Positions 1 to 9,284 of a stretch of 64,000 nt of DNA are shown in pieces. Below the pieces are notes generated by a model, which was not told the DNA's origin, did no database searches, and saw only the letters and a list, made by a program, of their open reading frames with translations. The stretch is taken from contig RPFO01000076.1 of the NCBI GenBank assembly GCA_009746045.1, forward strand, positions 1,490,114 to 1,554,113, written 5' to 3'. The first letter of the stretch is position 1. Each line of letters begins with the position of its first letter. The position numbers and the translations under genes are program-made. This DNA is from Mesostigma viride (lineage: Eukaryota > Streptophyta > Mesostigmatophyceae > Mesostigmatales > Mesostigmataceae).

Positions 1-380
1 TGCCCCCCCCCTTCCCACCACGTCAGCTGCCTCACATCCGGCCTTGTCCCAGGTTGCCTTCACTGCTCCAGCCTTCTTGCATCATGAGCAATATCTTTCA
101 AATAAAGGGGGGCAGCTGGGATATCGCCAAGAAATGAGCAAGACTGCTAGTTTCCAACCCTTACATAATTCATGATCACCCGTTGCTGGGTGGTTACGCT
201 GCATCATTTGGCTGCATGCAACGAAGAAGACCATTACATACTTTCGGCTCTTCCACGTCAAATTCTCACGGGGCCGGGCTGCATGCATACTCATGAAACA
301 ATCGAAACTCAGCAAACTAGTGCGACATGTACAAAATGCAGCAGGAAAAATACCGACAATTATGATGGAAATAAACTTAC
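1..380 (-). other. Probable intron of the left pogo-like transposase
   Basis: This lies downstream of a strong GTAAGT donor at 380-375 on the minus strand. I see no convincing acceptor or next exon before the window edge, so the catalytic exons are probably outside. Confidence 0.35.
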
Positions 381-683
381 GCGCACAAGCGCGCGGTTGA
401 CCATGTACCCCTTGCTCCGATACTCGCGAATCTCAGTGGCCACCTCTTTCTCCACCAAGGGAAACTTGGCCGTAGTCGGGTTTCTGACACGACTTGGGCA
501 CTTCTTCCCCGCTAGCTTGGGGTTGTCTGCTGCAGCCTTGATGGCCGCCTCCTCTGTGAGCATGCGGTTGAAGGTTGAAATCGGGATGGGGGGGTCGCTA
601 GTTTTGCAGAATTGGCGCTGCGACAATCCGCTCTCGTGAAAGGCGTCCAGAATCTTCCGCTTGGTGCGCATATCCCTGAACAT
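381..683 (-). CDS. Pogo/CENP-B-like transposase, N-terminal DNA-binding exon
   Basis: This is a 101-residue exon read from ATG at 683. Residues 8-35 (TKRKILDAFHESGLSQRQFC onwards) have the spacing of a psq/CENP-B-type helix-turn-helix. The later FPLVEKEVATEIREYRSKG stretch matches the start of a second CENP-B/Tc5-type helix-turn-helix, and its RSKGYMVNRALVR end is typical. The exon stops at a consensus GTAAGT donor exactly where the second helix-turn-helix would continue, as the same domain is split in the 29.6-34.7 kb transposase. Known members bind the terminal repeats of their own element. An upstream exon at 713-826 is possible, but its donor does not keep frame with this exon. Partial. 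Confidence 0.6.
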
Positions 684-1155
684 GTAATTTCATCTCGCGG
701 CGCACGGCTTACTTTTTCGCCCTTGTCAGCTGGTTTGTCGGAGTTAACCAGCCCCGCTTCTGATGCCGTGGTTAGCCCTGCCTCTCGTAGTTGCTTTTCC
801 CTCGTCCTCGGTGACATGCGGCACAAGAAAGCTTGCAGGTCCAGACCTGCGGGGGCCGGGCATCACGCGAGCCGCCGACAGCTGGCCCTGCGGATGATGG
901 ACTGCACTCCGGCTCGCCTGACCCGCTCGCCATAGCGGCTCACCGTATATAGTTAGAGACCTCAGACCACGGATGCAGTCACGTGTTCAATAATTAGTTA
1001 ATTGATCATTAACTGATGCAGCTGACTAGCACTCTCTAACAAAAGTCACGTGCCAACGTATAGTACGTAGCCAGCGTGTGCCTCTCTCACCTCCTTACAG
1101 TATACCATGTTAATTACGCCGGCAGAAGGGGAATTCATAAGGTGGGGCGCCTACA
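684..1155. other. Non-coding stretch, possible upstream region of the left transposase
   Basis: A short minus-strand open stretch (713-826) ends at a GTAAGC donor, but no frame-consistent acceptor was found. The rest is ordinary sequence with an AT-rich patch near 985-1015. No other feature seen. Confidence 0.25.
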
Positions 1156-1204
1156 GTGCCACGTGTACTGATGTACGGTTATTGTGGATGCGACAGCCCA
1201 CCGA

Positions 1205-1510
1205 CCAACACAGCAAGGTGGGCCACCTGTTCCACGTACTCAGATTTTGGAAGAGCCAGTCCCACCAACGCAGCAACTCAACGCAGCAAGGTGGGGCACC
1301 TGTTCCACGTACTCAGATTTTGGATGGGACTGTTCCACCTACGCAGCAAGGTGGGGCACCTGTTCCTCGTACTCAGATTTTGGATGGGACTGTTCCACAT
1401 ACGCAGCAAGGTGGGCCACATGTTCCACGTACTCGGATTTTGGATGGGACTGTCCCACCTACGCGGCAAGGTGGGGCACCTGTTCCACGTACTCAGATTG
1501 TGGTTGAGAC
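1205..1510 (+). repeat. 60-bp tandem minisatellite
   Basis: The unit contains GCAAGGTGGGGCACCTGTTC then ACTCAGATTTTGGATGGGAC. The GCAAGGTGGG anchors fall at about 1287, 1347, 1407 and 1467, exactly 60 bp apart, with a shorter, diverged copy at 1214. Degenerate CGTCCCAC units with a different spacing follow to about 1640. The motif relates to the GGTGGGACA cluster at 3890-4105 near the same element's right end. Confidence 0.85.
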
Positions 1511-1710
1511 CGTCCCACAGGCGCATACAGCCCACTTCCACGGCTACGTGGTACGCGAACCGTCCCACTTTCACGGCTAAGTGGTACGCGAACCGTCCCA
1601 CTTTCACGGCTACGTCGTACGCAAACGTCCCACTTCCACGTGGTGTGGGAACAGCCCAAGTACCCGTGAGGCGGTGTACTCACTGTACTGTACTGTGTAC
1701 ATATACACAC

Positions 1711-1886
1711 AAGTGTACGCGGGCTGATTTTGCGGTGCAGCAGGGCTATTAGGTTCCTCCCGTTAGGCGTTTCCATTGGTCTTATCGTAGTATAGAGCTT
1801 TGACATGGCTCTGTATATAGGTTTATAGCTGGGCGTTTGCTTTGGTTTGAGTGATTTCACTCTGCTGTAAGTAATTATACTTTTAA
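1711..1886 (+). repeat. Copy of LINE-like 3' tail (partner at 23925-24098)
   Basis: About 170 bp from GTACGCGGGCTGATTTTGCG to the AT-rich GTAAGTAATTATA end is almost identical to 23925-24098. At the second site it follows the C-terminus of a LINE-like protein and contains its stop codon, so this copy is a strongly 5'-truncated insertion of that family. Confidence 0.7.
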
Positions 1887-2038
1887 TATACACACAAGTG
1901 GTCACATATCACTACCAAGACCTATATTTCACTACACCGCACATACGTATTGTATATAATTCGACGTGGCTTTATTATCAAGTATCGTTAACTGCATAAA
2001 TACTTGCACTACGTGAGCAGCTAGCGGTACAATATAGC

Positions 2039-2581
2039 TTGTTTTTCTTCTTGAAACAATGGATTAAAGCGCTTCATCATGGTTCAGAGGCAGATTCGGA
2101 GGCTGCTTATGAGGCAGCTTCCGGGGCCTCTACACCGGTGAAGGTCCAGCCCAGCGTTGATGTTGATGATGAGTTGAACTCCACCCCAGACCTAGCGTCC
2201 TCTACAAATGATGAGGACATAAGTACCAAGGCATCGCCTTCAGGTCTTACAGTGATCCAGGAAGAACAACCAGCTTCTGCATCCTTGGCTTCTGAGACTC
2301 ACAACCGGCAAGGGAATGAAGCGGAGGCCGTTTTGGCAAGAACAGATTCCGGGGGGTCTTCAGATTCCGGGGATTCGGAGAAGTTTTGGAAGCTGGTGCG
2401 CACCCAGAAAGGCATTCTCTTACCGACCAAGAAGCCGGGGCAGTTTCTACACGTCGCAGCTGGTTCAAGCTCTGAGCCCAGCGATTCAAGTTCTGAGGAT
2501 AATGAAGGGAATTCCAGTGACGAAGAGTGGTCCGTGGACGTCAGCTCTGGTCAACCCGATGTCGGTTCTTTGCAAATATGA
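2039..2581 (+). CDS. Acidic serine-rich ORF, possible terminal exon
   Basis: This is a 180-codon open frame ending in TGA. It has no in-frame ATG, so it is more likely a 3' exon than a whole gene; an acceptor near 2089 (TTCAG before AGGCAG) is plausible. The product would be highly acidic and Ser-rich, with SSSEPSDSSSEDNEGNSSDE near the end, predicted disordered, with a short basic patch (TQKGILLPTKKPG) before it. No domain recognised. Its place within the pogo-like element makes it a candidate accessory protein. It could be fortuitous: frame length and acidic bias are the only evidence. Confidence 0.35.
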   Translation: MFFFLKQWIKALHHGSEADSEAAYEAASGASTPVKVQPSVDVDDELNSTPDLASSTNDEDISTKASPSGLTVIQEEQPASASLASETHNRQGNEAEAVLARTDSGGSSDSGDSEKFWKLVRTQKGILLPTKKPGQFLHVAAGSSSEPSDSSSEDNEGNSSDEEWSVDVSSGQPDVGSLQI

Positions 2582-3423
2582 CTGAACACAGGTGCGTGAT
2601 TCAGAATCCTTCCAATCACGAATCCCGTTGCTGGGTTCCCCATGATGGCCATTGTGCTGATGCTTAAAGGGTTTTCGCATGAGTAAATGTGAGGCCATGT
2701 GCATTATAACCGCGTTGTTCAGTTTGGGGTAATTCCAAGTGTGGGCACAAAGTTTGCGCATTCATTCATTGTGTTCATGTAGTTCTGTTTTGTGCAACCA
2801 TGCACTACATGCAGGCTGCAGGCTAGGCGTATTGTGTTGATGGACAGTTTTTTGCGAGCACGATCGAATGCGAGGCCTTGTGAATTTTAATGCCTGCGTG
2901 GACGTCATAGGCAATCATGCATACATGGGCGTGTGCATAATAAAAATGCTGTCAATTTTCACAACCATACACGTGCAGGCACACACATGGCCGTGTGGAT
3001 GATGTGAAATTTTTTGCCACCATGTATATGCATGGCCATGAGGTGCGGCATGGTTATTCATGATTCCTTACTTGAAAATCTGGCACCCTTTTTACACCAT
3101 TACAACAACCATGGATGCATTCTCTTGCCCACATCTTGCTAGCACGGTAATTGTTTGAGTCAATCTTTTATGATCCTAATCCAAAGCTTCCGAGTTATGA
3201 CGTGGTTGTACATGTGCATCACTTGGATTATGGCGATTGCAGACCCAGTCATCAAGTTTCGCACGTACGAGCGCTTGGCTGACCTGGAGCCTGTTGTCTT
3301 GTACATGATTGCCCGAATTCTCCCGATTTCTGGCCTGCGCAGGTTGTCTCCTTGATGATGGCGGTGGCGACTGCACCACGATGTCATTTCTTATCGTGGT
3401 GCATGTTGTTATGTTGTTGTTAT
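2582..3423. other. Non-coding, AT-richer spacer with one dispersed motif copy
   Basis: No supported gene. At 3311-3358 lies a copy of the motif ATTCTCCCGATTTCTGG followed by GGTTGTCTCCTTGAT, which recurs at 31093-31130, 31213-31263, 35130-35147 and inverted at 37947-37961 in the 14.7-kb pogo element. Confidence 0.5.
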
Positions 3424-3645
3424 ATGGTGGGGTGGGGTGGGGGTGGGGGTGGGGGTGGGGTGGGGGTGGGGGTGGGGTGGGGGTGGGGTGGGGGTGGGGG
3501 GGGGTGGGGGTGGGGTGGGGTGGGGTGGGGGTGGGGTGGGGGGGGGTGGGGGTGGGGGTGGGGGTGGGGGTGGGGGAAGTGGGGTGAAGTGGGGTGAAGT
3601 GGGGTGAAGTGGGGTGAAGTGGGGTGGGGGTGGGGGGTTCTAACC
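3424..3645 (+). repeat. G-rich (GGGGT)n array, potential G-quadruplex
   Basis: About 220 bp of GGGGT/GGGT units with longer G runs, grading into four GAAGTGGGGT units at 3587-3625. The plus strand is almost free of C. Reading frames through it are artefacts. Confidence 0.9.
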
Positions 3646-3889
3646 CCACCCCCATGCATCATATAACAATAACAATGTTGTCATACAAATCTGCAGGAAC
3701 TACCATATTTGCACTTGATTGATTTAATTTCCAGCGTATTATCGGTTGCACACAGATCAAGTGTCCCTACGCCATGAGCAAACGTGCAGAATAGGTAGCA
3801 TGCCCCATAGGAGTAATAGGGACATGTATGTATAACATATGTAGGAGTATGACACATAGAGCCCATATGTGCGTAGCCACTACATTCAG

Positions 3890-4105
3890 GAAGGTGGGAC
3901 ACATAGAAACATACAGTTAGGTGGGACACAGCTTCAAGTTCGGGTAGGTGAGACAGACCTGTATCACAAATGCCGGTAGGTGGGACACCATGTTTTTCCA
4001 AATTCAACAAGGTGGGACATAATTTCAGTTAGGTGGGACACCTGAACATGTCCCGCTTTGCTGAATTTGTCCCACCTACCGGAGTTGGAACACTGTCCCA
4101 CCTAC
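3890..4105. repeat. Subterminal cluster of GGTGGGACA / TGTCCCACC motifs
   Basis: At least eight copies of GGTGGGACA, some inverted, lie just inside the right end of the left pogo-like element. Spacing is irregular at about 20-40 bp. Clustered short motifs near the ends of DNA transposons are commonly transposase-binding sites; that role is inferred here. Confidence 0.65.
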
Positions 4106-4119
4106 GTGAGCTGCCCCTG

Positions 4120-4634
4120 TACCCGGCCTAATGCTACCTAAACTAGTCAGGCCACCTCTACTTAATCCCCTAGCGAAAGACGAACGAGACGATCCAGATC
4201 TCAATGCAATTACGTATGTATTACTATAATACGCCATAAGCCATTTACACAAACCCGTTTACTCCAGGAATAGAGGAAGGAAACACAACTACACTGCCGT
4301 GACCCAAGCCTATATGTGTTAATTCATTTAACACACGCCGAGTGCCAACACGAGGGGTAGAACGTGCATAAATGATCACCAACGGTCCAGCATGCTCGGG
4401 CCGACCTGGCCCTCGCCTACAAATGTACAGATGCACGCTGGTCCACTACATTCTGCCCGAAGGATAAGGACCACTAATAAAGTACGCGGCGCGACGCCCA
4501 AAGCATCCAATGCACCACAGTACTGTTACGAGGACAACAGTGTCCCAGTACAAACTACACGTAACCTAGGAACGACCGAGGCAAAGGACCTAATTTACGT
4601 CCGTAACTACAACGAATTGTTACGCGACGTAACA
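4120..4634 (-). repeat. Gypsy-B 3' LTR, part
   Basis: Matches 45324-45839 with few differences. On the minus strand it starts TGTTACGTCGCG directly after a polypurine tract. It is broken at the TA at 4120-4121 by the left pogo-like element; the remainder should lie left of the window. Confidence 0.9.
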
Positions 4635-4647
4635 CCTCCCCCCCCAC
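4635..4647 (-). other. Gypsy-B polypurine tract
   Basis: The minus strand reads GTGGGGGGGGAGG and abuts the TGTTAC start of the 3' LTR, the usual position of the plus-strand primer. Confidence 0.85.
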
Positions 4648-5011
4648 AAAGGTAGGGAGCCCTCTCCCTACGCACAGGGAGGAAACCAAGGGGTAGGAAT
4701 AACCTAATGCACCCAGCACACACCAACACAATCGACAGGCCATCCAAGATACAAAGCACCAACAAGTGCTTTCGCAAGTGCTCGGTTCCACCGCGAGTGG
4801 TGTAGGGTTAACCAGCACCAAGCCTGGTGGGAGGATCCCCTAACTGCCTGGCACAGAGGCCTTGCCGGGAGGGACGGCACTGGGCAGGACACACAGAGTA
4901 AACAAGTCAGCACCAAGGACCAAGAACGACCAATCAACTGGCCAGAATATGAGGGCGACTCTATATACCGGAGGGACAACACCCTCAGGTCGGGCCTAAG
5001 GCCCTCTATCT
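4648..5011. other. Gypsy-B 3' untranslated segment
   Basis: Lies between the third-ORF stop and the polypurine tract. No ORF or repeat supported. Confidence 0.5.
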
Positions 5012-7341
5012 AGTTGCCATCAGTCTGGTAAGTGCCACGCGAGGCCAGCAGAACATCCAGATACGCATGGTAGTGGGCCACGTCGTCGGCATTATCATGC
5101 CTATCTACAGTGAGGAAAACATCGGCCCACACGCCATCAGGAAAAAGGCCCAGAAAGGCCCAGTAATATCTATGCTGCGTAAGGACCACCTGGCCACGGG
5201 CCCAGTCCAGGAAGCCACAGGCAAAGAGGCGTAGGAAAGGCTCTACGGCAAGGAAACAGAGAGCCCGCAGGAGTACATAGGCGATGGTACCGGATCCGAT
5301 GACGCAAGCCCGTCGGGAAGAACAGATCTAGCAGAGGCTCCACATTAGCCGGCCACAACCGGATGTGCCGAACCTCACGTGAGTGCCACCGACGAGCGCA
5401 CTGTCGCGACCCGAACGTCTCTAGATAGTCGCTAGCCCGAGGGGGAGGATGACCACGGGAGTCCAGGCCCTGGCCCGGGAGGGGCGCTGGACGGCGGGCA
5501 TCCCACTCCAGGTGGGGCTGCAGGAGAACCGCGCCATACGTAGCACCAGGCACCGCAGGATACTCGACCGTAAGGGCATTTGAGGCCATAATGCCCAGAC
5601 GGGCGGAGGGTAAGCCCACTGGTAACCACCGTAGGTGTCCAAGTCGTTGTGACGCCTCGCCCAACGATACAGGACTCGCCGAACCAGGATCTCACCCTGG
5701 AACACAGGATCTGCTAAAACAACCATGTCGCACGGAGGCCGATCAGTATCAATGGGTAGGCCACGGTCACGCGGCGCCCAACACACCTGAGAGAACCCAT
5801 AGGACATGGGCGAAATAGCCAGCTCGGCAGCGACGCGCGGCAGGTCACACTGTCGGCAGGCGATCGCAGACATACCGTACCCAGGAACTTGCGTATCTCG
5901 CGACTCCGGCGTAGCATGCACCACGGAGGGGGCCCGATCCCGGTCGCCCTGGGACAACTCCCGTAGGGAGTCAGAAGCGCGGAGGGCGCGATGATCAAGG
6001 CCGCTGGCCCTAACAACCGCAGCCAAAGAGCGCGGAGCTGAAGGGGCCGGAACCGAAACAGGGGTAAGATCCTGCACAGGCGCAGAAGGCGCCGGCGCCA
6101 CAGGAGGCCGCGAAGGACCCGCTGCCGAAGGAGACCGCGACGGACCCGCCACCGCAACTGGCGCCCCGGACTCAGGTGGAGGCGCACCCTCAGGCCACAT
6201 GTTGAAGATGGGGCCCGTGGGGACAGGCACCTTGCCATAAAACTGGCTACCATCCAGGCTCCAGTCTGGCACTGGAACCCGCTGCGGGGGACCACCCTCC
6301 CAGAGCCTGGGAAGCCCACTCGTATCGCCCCGCGATGGTTGCGACGGAGCTTGTTGAGGCTCGGACGCAGCGACGGCGGGCGCAACCGCAGGGGCAGAAG
6401 ACTCGCGCGAAGGCGCAGGTTACTACGGCGGCCACAGGCGCGGAGGCAGCAGGAGGCGTAGGAGCCGCAACTGCCGACGAAACCACAGCGACCGCAGGCA
6501 TGCACTGGGGCGCAGGCGAAGCCGTAGTCGCCGAGGCAACAGGAGGGGTAGGTGGCACAGCAGCAACAGACGCCACACCTGGCGCGACTGAAGCAGGCGA
6601 CTGGGACGCCATGAAGGCCCCGAATGCCGAGGCTAGGGACTGGATCTGGGCCTGCATTGCAGACACAGTAGCCGCAAGGTGGTCAGGCTCGCGATCCACG
6701 CCCGGAGGGGTAGGCGTCGGCTCCACCGACACGCGCTGGGTCGACCGTGGTGAAGAGGGAACAGGAGAAGGCGCCGACACGGAGGAGGAGGACGCTGCGA
6801 CTGAGGCCGAATACTCCGGCGTGTACTGCGACTCTACCGGTGCATCCACAGGAGAAGGATCGCCATGTGCTAACATCCCCGCCGACTGATCCGCAATCTC
6901 CATAAATTGAACCGCCCGTAGGAGGTCGCAGGGGTGTGCATCTGTCTCGGCTTCGCCCTCGGCCGGAAGCCAAGGGAAAACCTCCCGGAGGCAGGTGCGG
7001 CCCACAGGGGTAGACAGGTATGAGAAAATCCTAGGGCACTGAAGAATGGCGTCTATTTGCCCCGAAGCAGGGCAGCGGGAACCACACTTCAAAAGACAGT
7101 GCCCAGCGTCGTCAAAACCATGCACAACCAACTGCTGCGGTTCATTGGGGTCTGGCCCGAACCAGGAGACCCCAAAGAGGGCGGCCCGGACCAAGGCCGC
7201 ATGATGAGCCTGAAGGGCAGGATGAAATGGGCCACCCGGGTAGCTGGATCGGGAAACCCACCGGCCCGGAAGGGCCTCATAGTAGAACTCTGGATCAGGG
7301 GTAGGCGGCAAGGTCTCCGTCGGAGGGGTAGGTTCCGCCAT
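5012..7341 (-). pseudogene. Gypsy-B third ORF in env position, frameshifted, function unknown
   Basis: Coding potential continues from ATG at 7341 to a stop near 5012, about 770 codons, with changes of frame near 6260, near 5640 and near 5170. The N-terminal 150 residues are globular-looking and rich in W/C/H (for example CLLKCGSRCPASGQ). A Pro/Ser/Ala-rich linker follows, with a short predicted coiled coil (AATVSAMQAQIQSLASAFGA). The last third has many aromatic and Arg residues and ends TYQTDGN. I see no signal peptide or membrane segment, so an envelope role is not supported. It starts about 100 bases after the pol stop and belongs to Gypsy-B by position. A displaced gag-like or capsid-accessory protein is an alternative. 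Confidence 0.5.
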
Positions 7342-7438
7342 GATGGCTGCGGAGGGGAGGGGACAACCAACCACCCATCGACAGCAGGCATAATATAAGA
7401 GAGGGGCAGGTCGACAGCTAGAGCTGGTGCAGGGTTTT

Positions 7439-7731
7439 CTAGTCCTGCAACAGGCGGCTACAACCATCTAACTCACTCTCCGTGTACCATACTTTATCTA
7501 CCTCGCTACGAGCATACATCCACTTCACCTTATACTGGCGTTGAGTACCGCGGCCCCTTTTAATATCCCTATGGGCCACGATACTCTCTACCTCGTCCTC
7601 TACCTCACCAGTATCAGGATTATGCTCTAAAGGGGCAGGGGCTAATTCTCTACCAGCAAACGTGCTTTGGTGATAAAGCTTAAGCTGGCTTCTATGAAAG
7701 GTGCGCGAATGGGTCTGCCAAGAGGTAGGGA
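7439..7731 (-). pseudogene. pol: Gypsy-B integrase C-terminus and chromodomain
   Basis: This is the last part of Gypsy-B pol, left of the second gypsy insertion. It begins with the integrase tail (TFHRSQLKLYH, equivalent to the usual HVSQLKPY). It continues with a chromodomain: VESIVAHRDIKRGRGTQRQY, then KVKWMY and WYTESELDG. The family Y-L-V-K-W signature is clear; the usual WEP is VWYT here. Chromodomains of chromoviruses direct integration to marked heterochromatin. The preceding codons resume at 19552 in the same frame once the insert and one TATC are ignored. The stop is at 7439-7441. Confidence 0.85.
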
Positions 7732-7735
7732 TATC

Positions 7736-9117
7736 TGTCGCGTCTGCGTGCCACAATCTCCGGCGCACCGATGGCGGCTGGCCACTCAGCTTTGGTAAAA
7801 CCCAAATGAGCTGAGCTGACGCACCTGCCTTTACTGCATGCCCTGTGGGGTGGGCGAGGACCTGTCCCATGATTAACGAAAAGAGGGCTCTCAGCCGAGG
7901 ACAAGGAACTGTCCCTCGTGCCTGATGACCACCTTATTGATCCCCTTGTGTACCGTCGCGTGCCGCGTTTGAATATCCTTGCTGGGGCGTTAGCTAGACG
8001 CTCCAACTACTCTAATTGCGACAATATGATGGTGCAAGAGGATGCTTTTGCCTCCCCTGCTATAGAACAATGCTTTCACAACACACACTTTGCACAGTCT
8101 GATGATGAAGCCGCACATGCGGAATTTATTGAGAAAGTTAATACAATTACAACACGTTGATAGTCTCAATATCGATGCACTCCATGCTCACGAGCCCGCA
8201 GTTAGGCAGCGCTCCATGACATGCTACCGGCCTTGCTCCCAAGGAAAGGGAGAAACACGAAGGCCACTAACGAGAGACTCGAAGAGACTACACGCTGCGT
8301 GAGAGTCCTCTTCGACTATGAACCAAACCATTCGTCATGCCACACGCATGACACACGCCACACTTGTCAGTCCAGCCAGGAATGCCAAAACTATCTTGCT
8401 GCCTGAACCATGCAAATAGAAACCGCATTCCAGTTGCCGTCCTGGCTTTCTACCACACATGCCAACAAAAGCAGGAAGGCATCCCGACAAATCTAAATTG
8501 CTACCCTGTTGCCGATCTCATCTCCTAGAGGCTCCGGCATTTCTGTCCCTGGGAATGTCCGACATTGAGTCACGTCCACCAAGGTCGAAGCATAATATCC
8601 TTCAGACAATCTGCACGCTCACACCTTGCGTGTGAGTGGCCCAGCAAACATTGCGTCTAATCGTTCCTTTCTAGAAGAAATCCCTTTGTAGGGCTGCCAG
8701 CGATTTCGCATTCATTCCAGCGATCTGGCTCCGCACCGCAAATTGTCCTTTTCCATTTTCTGTCCAGTCCTCATAACGTTGACCCGCTATTCTACACCAC
8801 AAAGACACCTGGCCTGTCAATAGCCTCGGCGCTGTTGAAGTCCAGCAGTCCAGCTTCAGCTCCAGCTGTCCACTAACACGCGTATGATCCTCTCGACGCT
8901 GCGCACTTGTGCTGCCGTCCGCTCAAGTCAGTGCTGCGCGCCCAGCTGTGCCTGGCCCGGCGCGCACGTACACTTTCGTCCGCTCTTATGCTGCAAGTGC
9001 TAGTGTCCCCCCCGGTCACTAGCCTTTGTCGAAAATGCGTAGAAAACAAATTCCTTGCGCACGTCACCGGTCTTGTGCATAGTGGGCGCCCGGATGACAT
9101 AGCTCGCGTCCGTGACA
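7736..9117 (-). repeat. 3' LTR of the methyltransferase gypsy element
   Basis: The 7877-9117 body matches 17588-19551 after removal of the 704-bp insertion. It starts TGTCACGGACGCGAGC on the minus strand. A further 139 bp (7736-7874) reaches the TATC duplication; this terminal part has no counterpart in the 5' LTR but is repeated at 9120-9258. Confidence 0.8.
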
Positions 9118-9119
9118 GC

Positions 9120-9258
9120 TGTCGCGTCTGCGTGCCACAATCTCCGGCGCCACCATGGCGGCTGGCCACTCAGCTTTGGTAAAACCCAAATGAGCTGAGC
9201 TGACGTGCCTGCCTTAACTGCATGCCCTGTGGGGTGGGCGAGGACCTGTCCCATGATT
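9120..9258 (-). repeat. Extra copy of the 139-bp LTR-terminal segment
   Basis: Same orientation and nearly the same sequence as 7736-7874. On the minus strand it starts AATCATGGGACAGG right after the polypurine tract and ends GACGCGACA, then GC, then the TGT of the LTR. The arrangement ACA-GC-TGT looks like an LTR-LTR junction. Confidence 0.8.
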
Positions 9259-9270
9259 CCCCCCCTCGCT
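9259..9270 (-). other. Polypurine tract of the methyltransferase gypsy element
   Basis: The minus strand reads GCGAGGGGGGG a few bases after the pol stop codon region. It abuts the 139-bp segment rather than the LTR body. Confidence 0.65.
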
Positions 9271-9284
9271 GGCGACCGGCCCCA

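Larger units (their letters stand above)
1..4119 (-). mobile_element. Second pogo-like DNA transposon, right part only
   Basis: The right end is precise: sequence ending CAGCTGCCCCTG-type (inverted, it starts CAGGGGCAGCTCACG) meets TA at 4120-4121, and the Gypsy-B LTR resumes there. The intact LTR at 45324-45325 has the same TA, so this is an insertion at TA as expected for Tc1/mariner-pogo elements. The 14.7-kb element at 24572 also starts CAGGGG and uses TA. Inside lie a minus-strand pogo-type helix-turn-helix exon (381-683), a 60-bp tandem repeat, an acidic ORF, a G-rich array and clustered GGTGGGACA motifs. The left end is outside the window. The superfamily call is inferred from terminus, target site and the DNA-binding exon; the catalytic domain is not seen. 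Confidence 0.65.

Noticed and set aside
172-639. 155-codon plus-strand frame
   Set aside because: Overlaps the minus-strand helix-turn-helix exon, which has recognisable motifs and a donor site.
1205-1510. Possible CRISPR array
   Set aside because: Units are contiguous 60-bp near-copies with no unique spacers, and the context is eukaryotic.
6335-6889. Plus-strand 184-codon frame
   Set aside because: Antisense to the Pro/Ser-rich linker of the Gypsy-B third ORF; GC-rich composition opens several frames.
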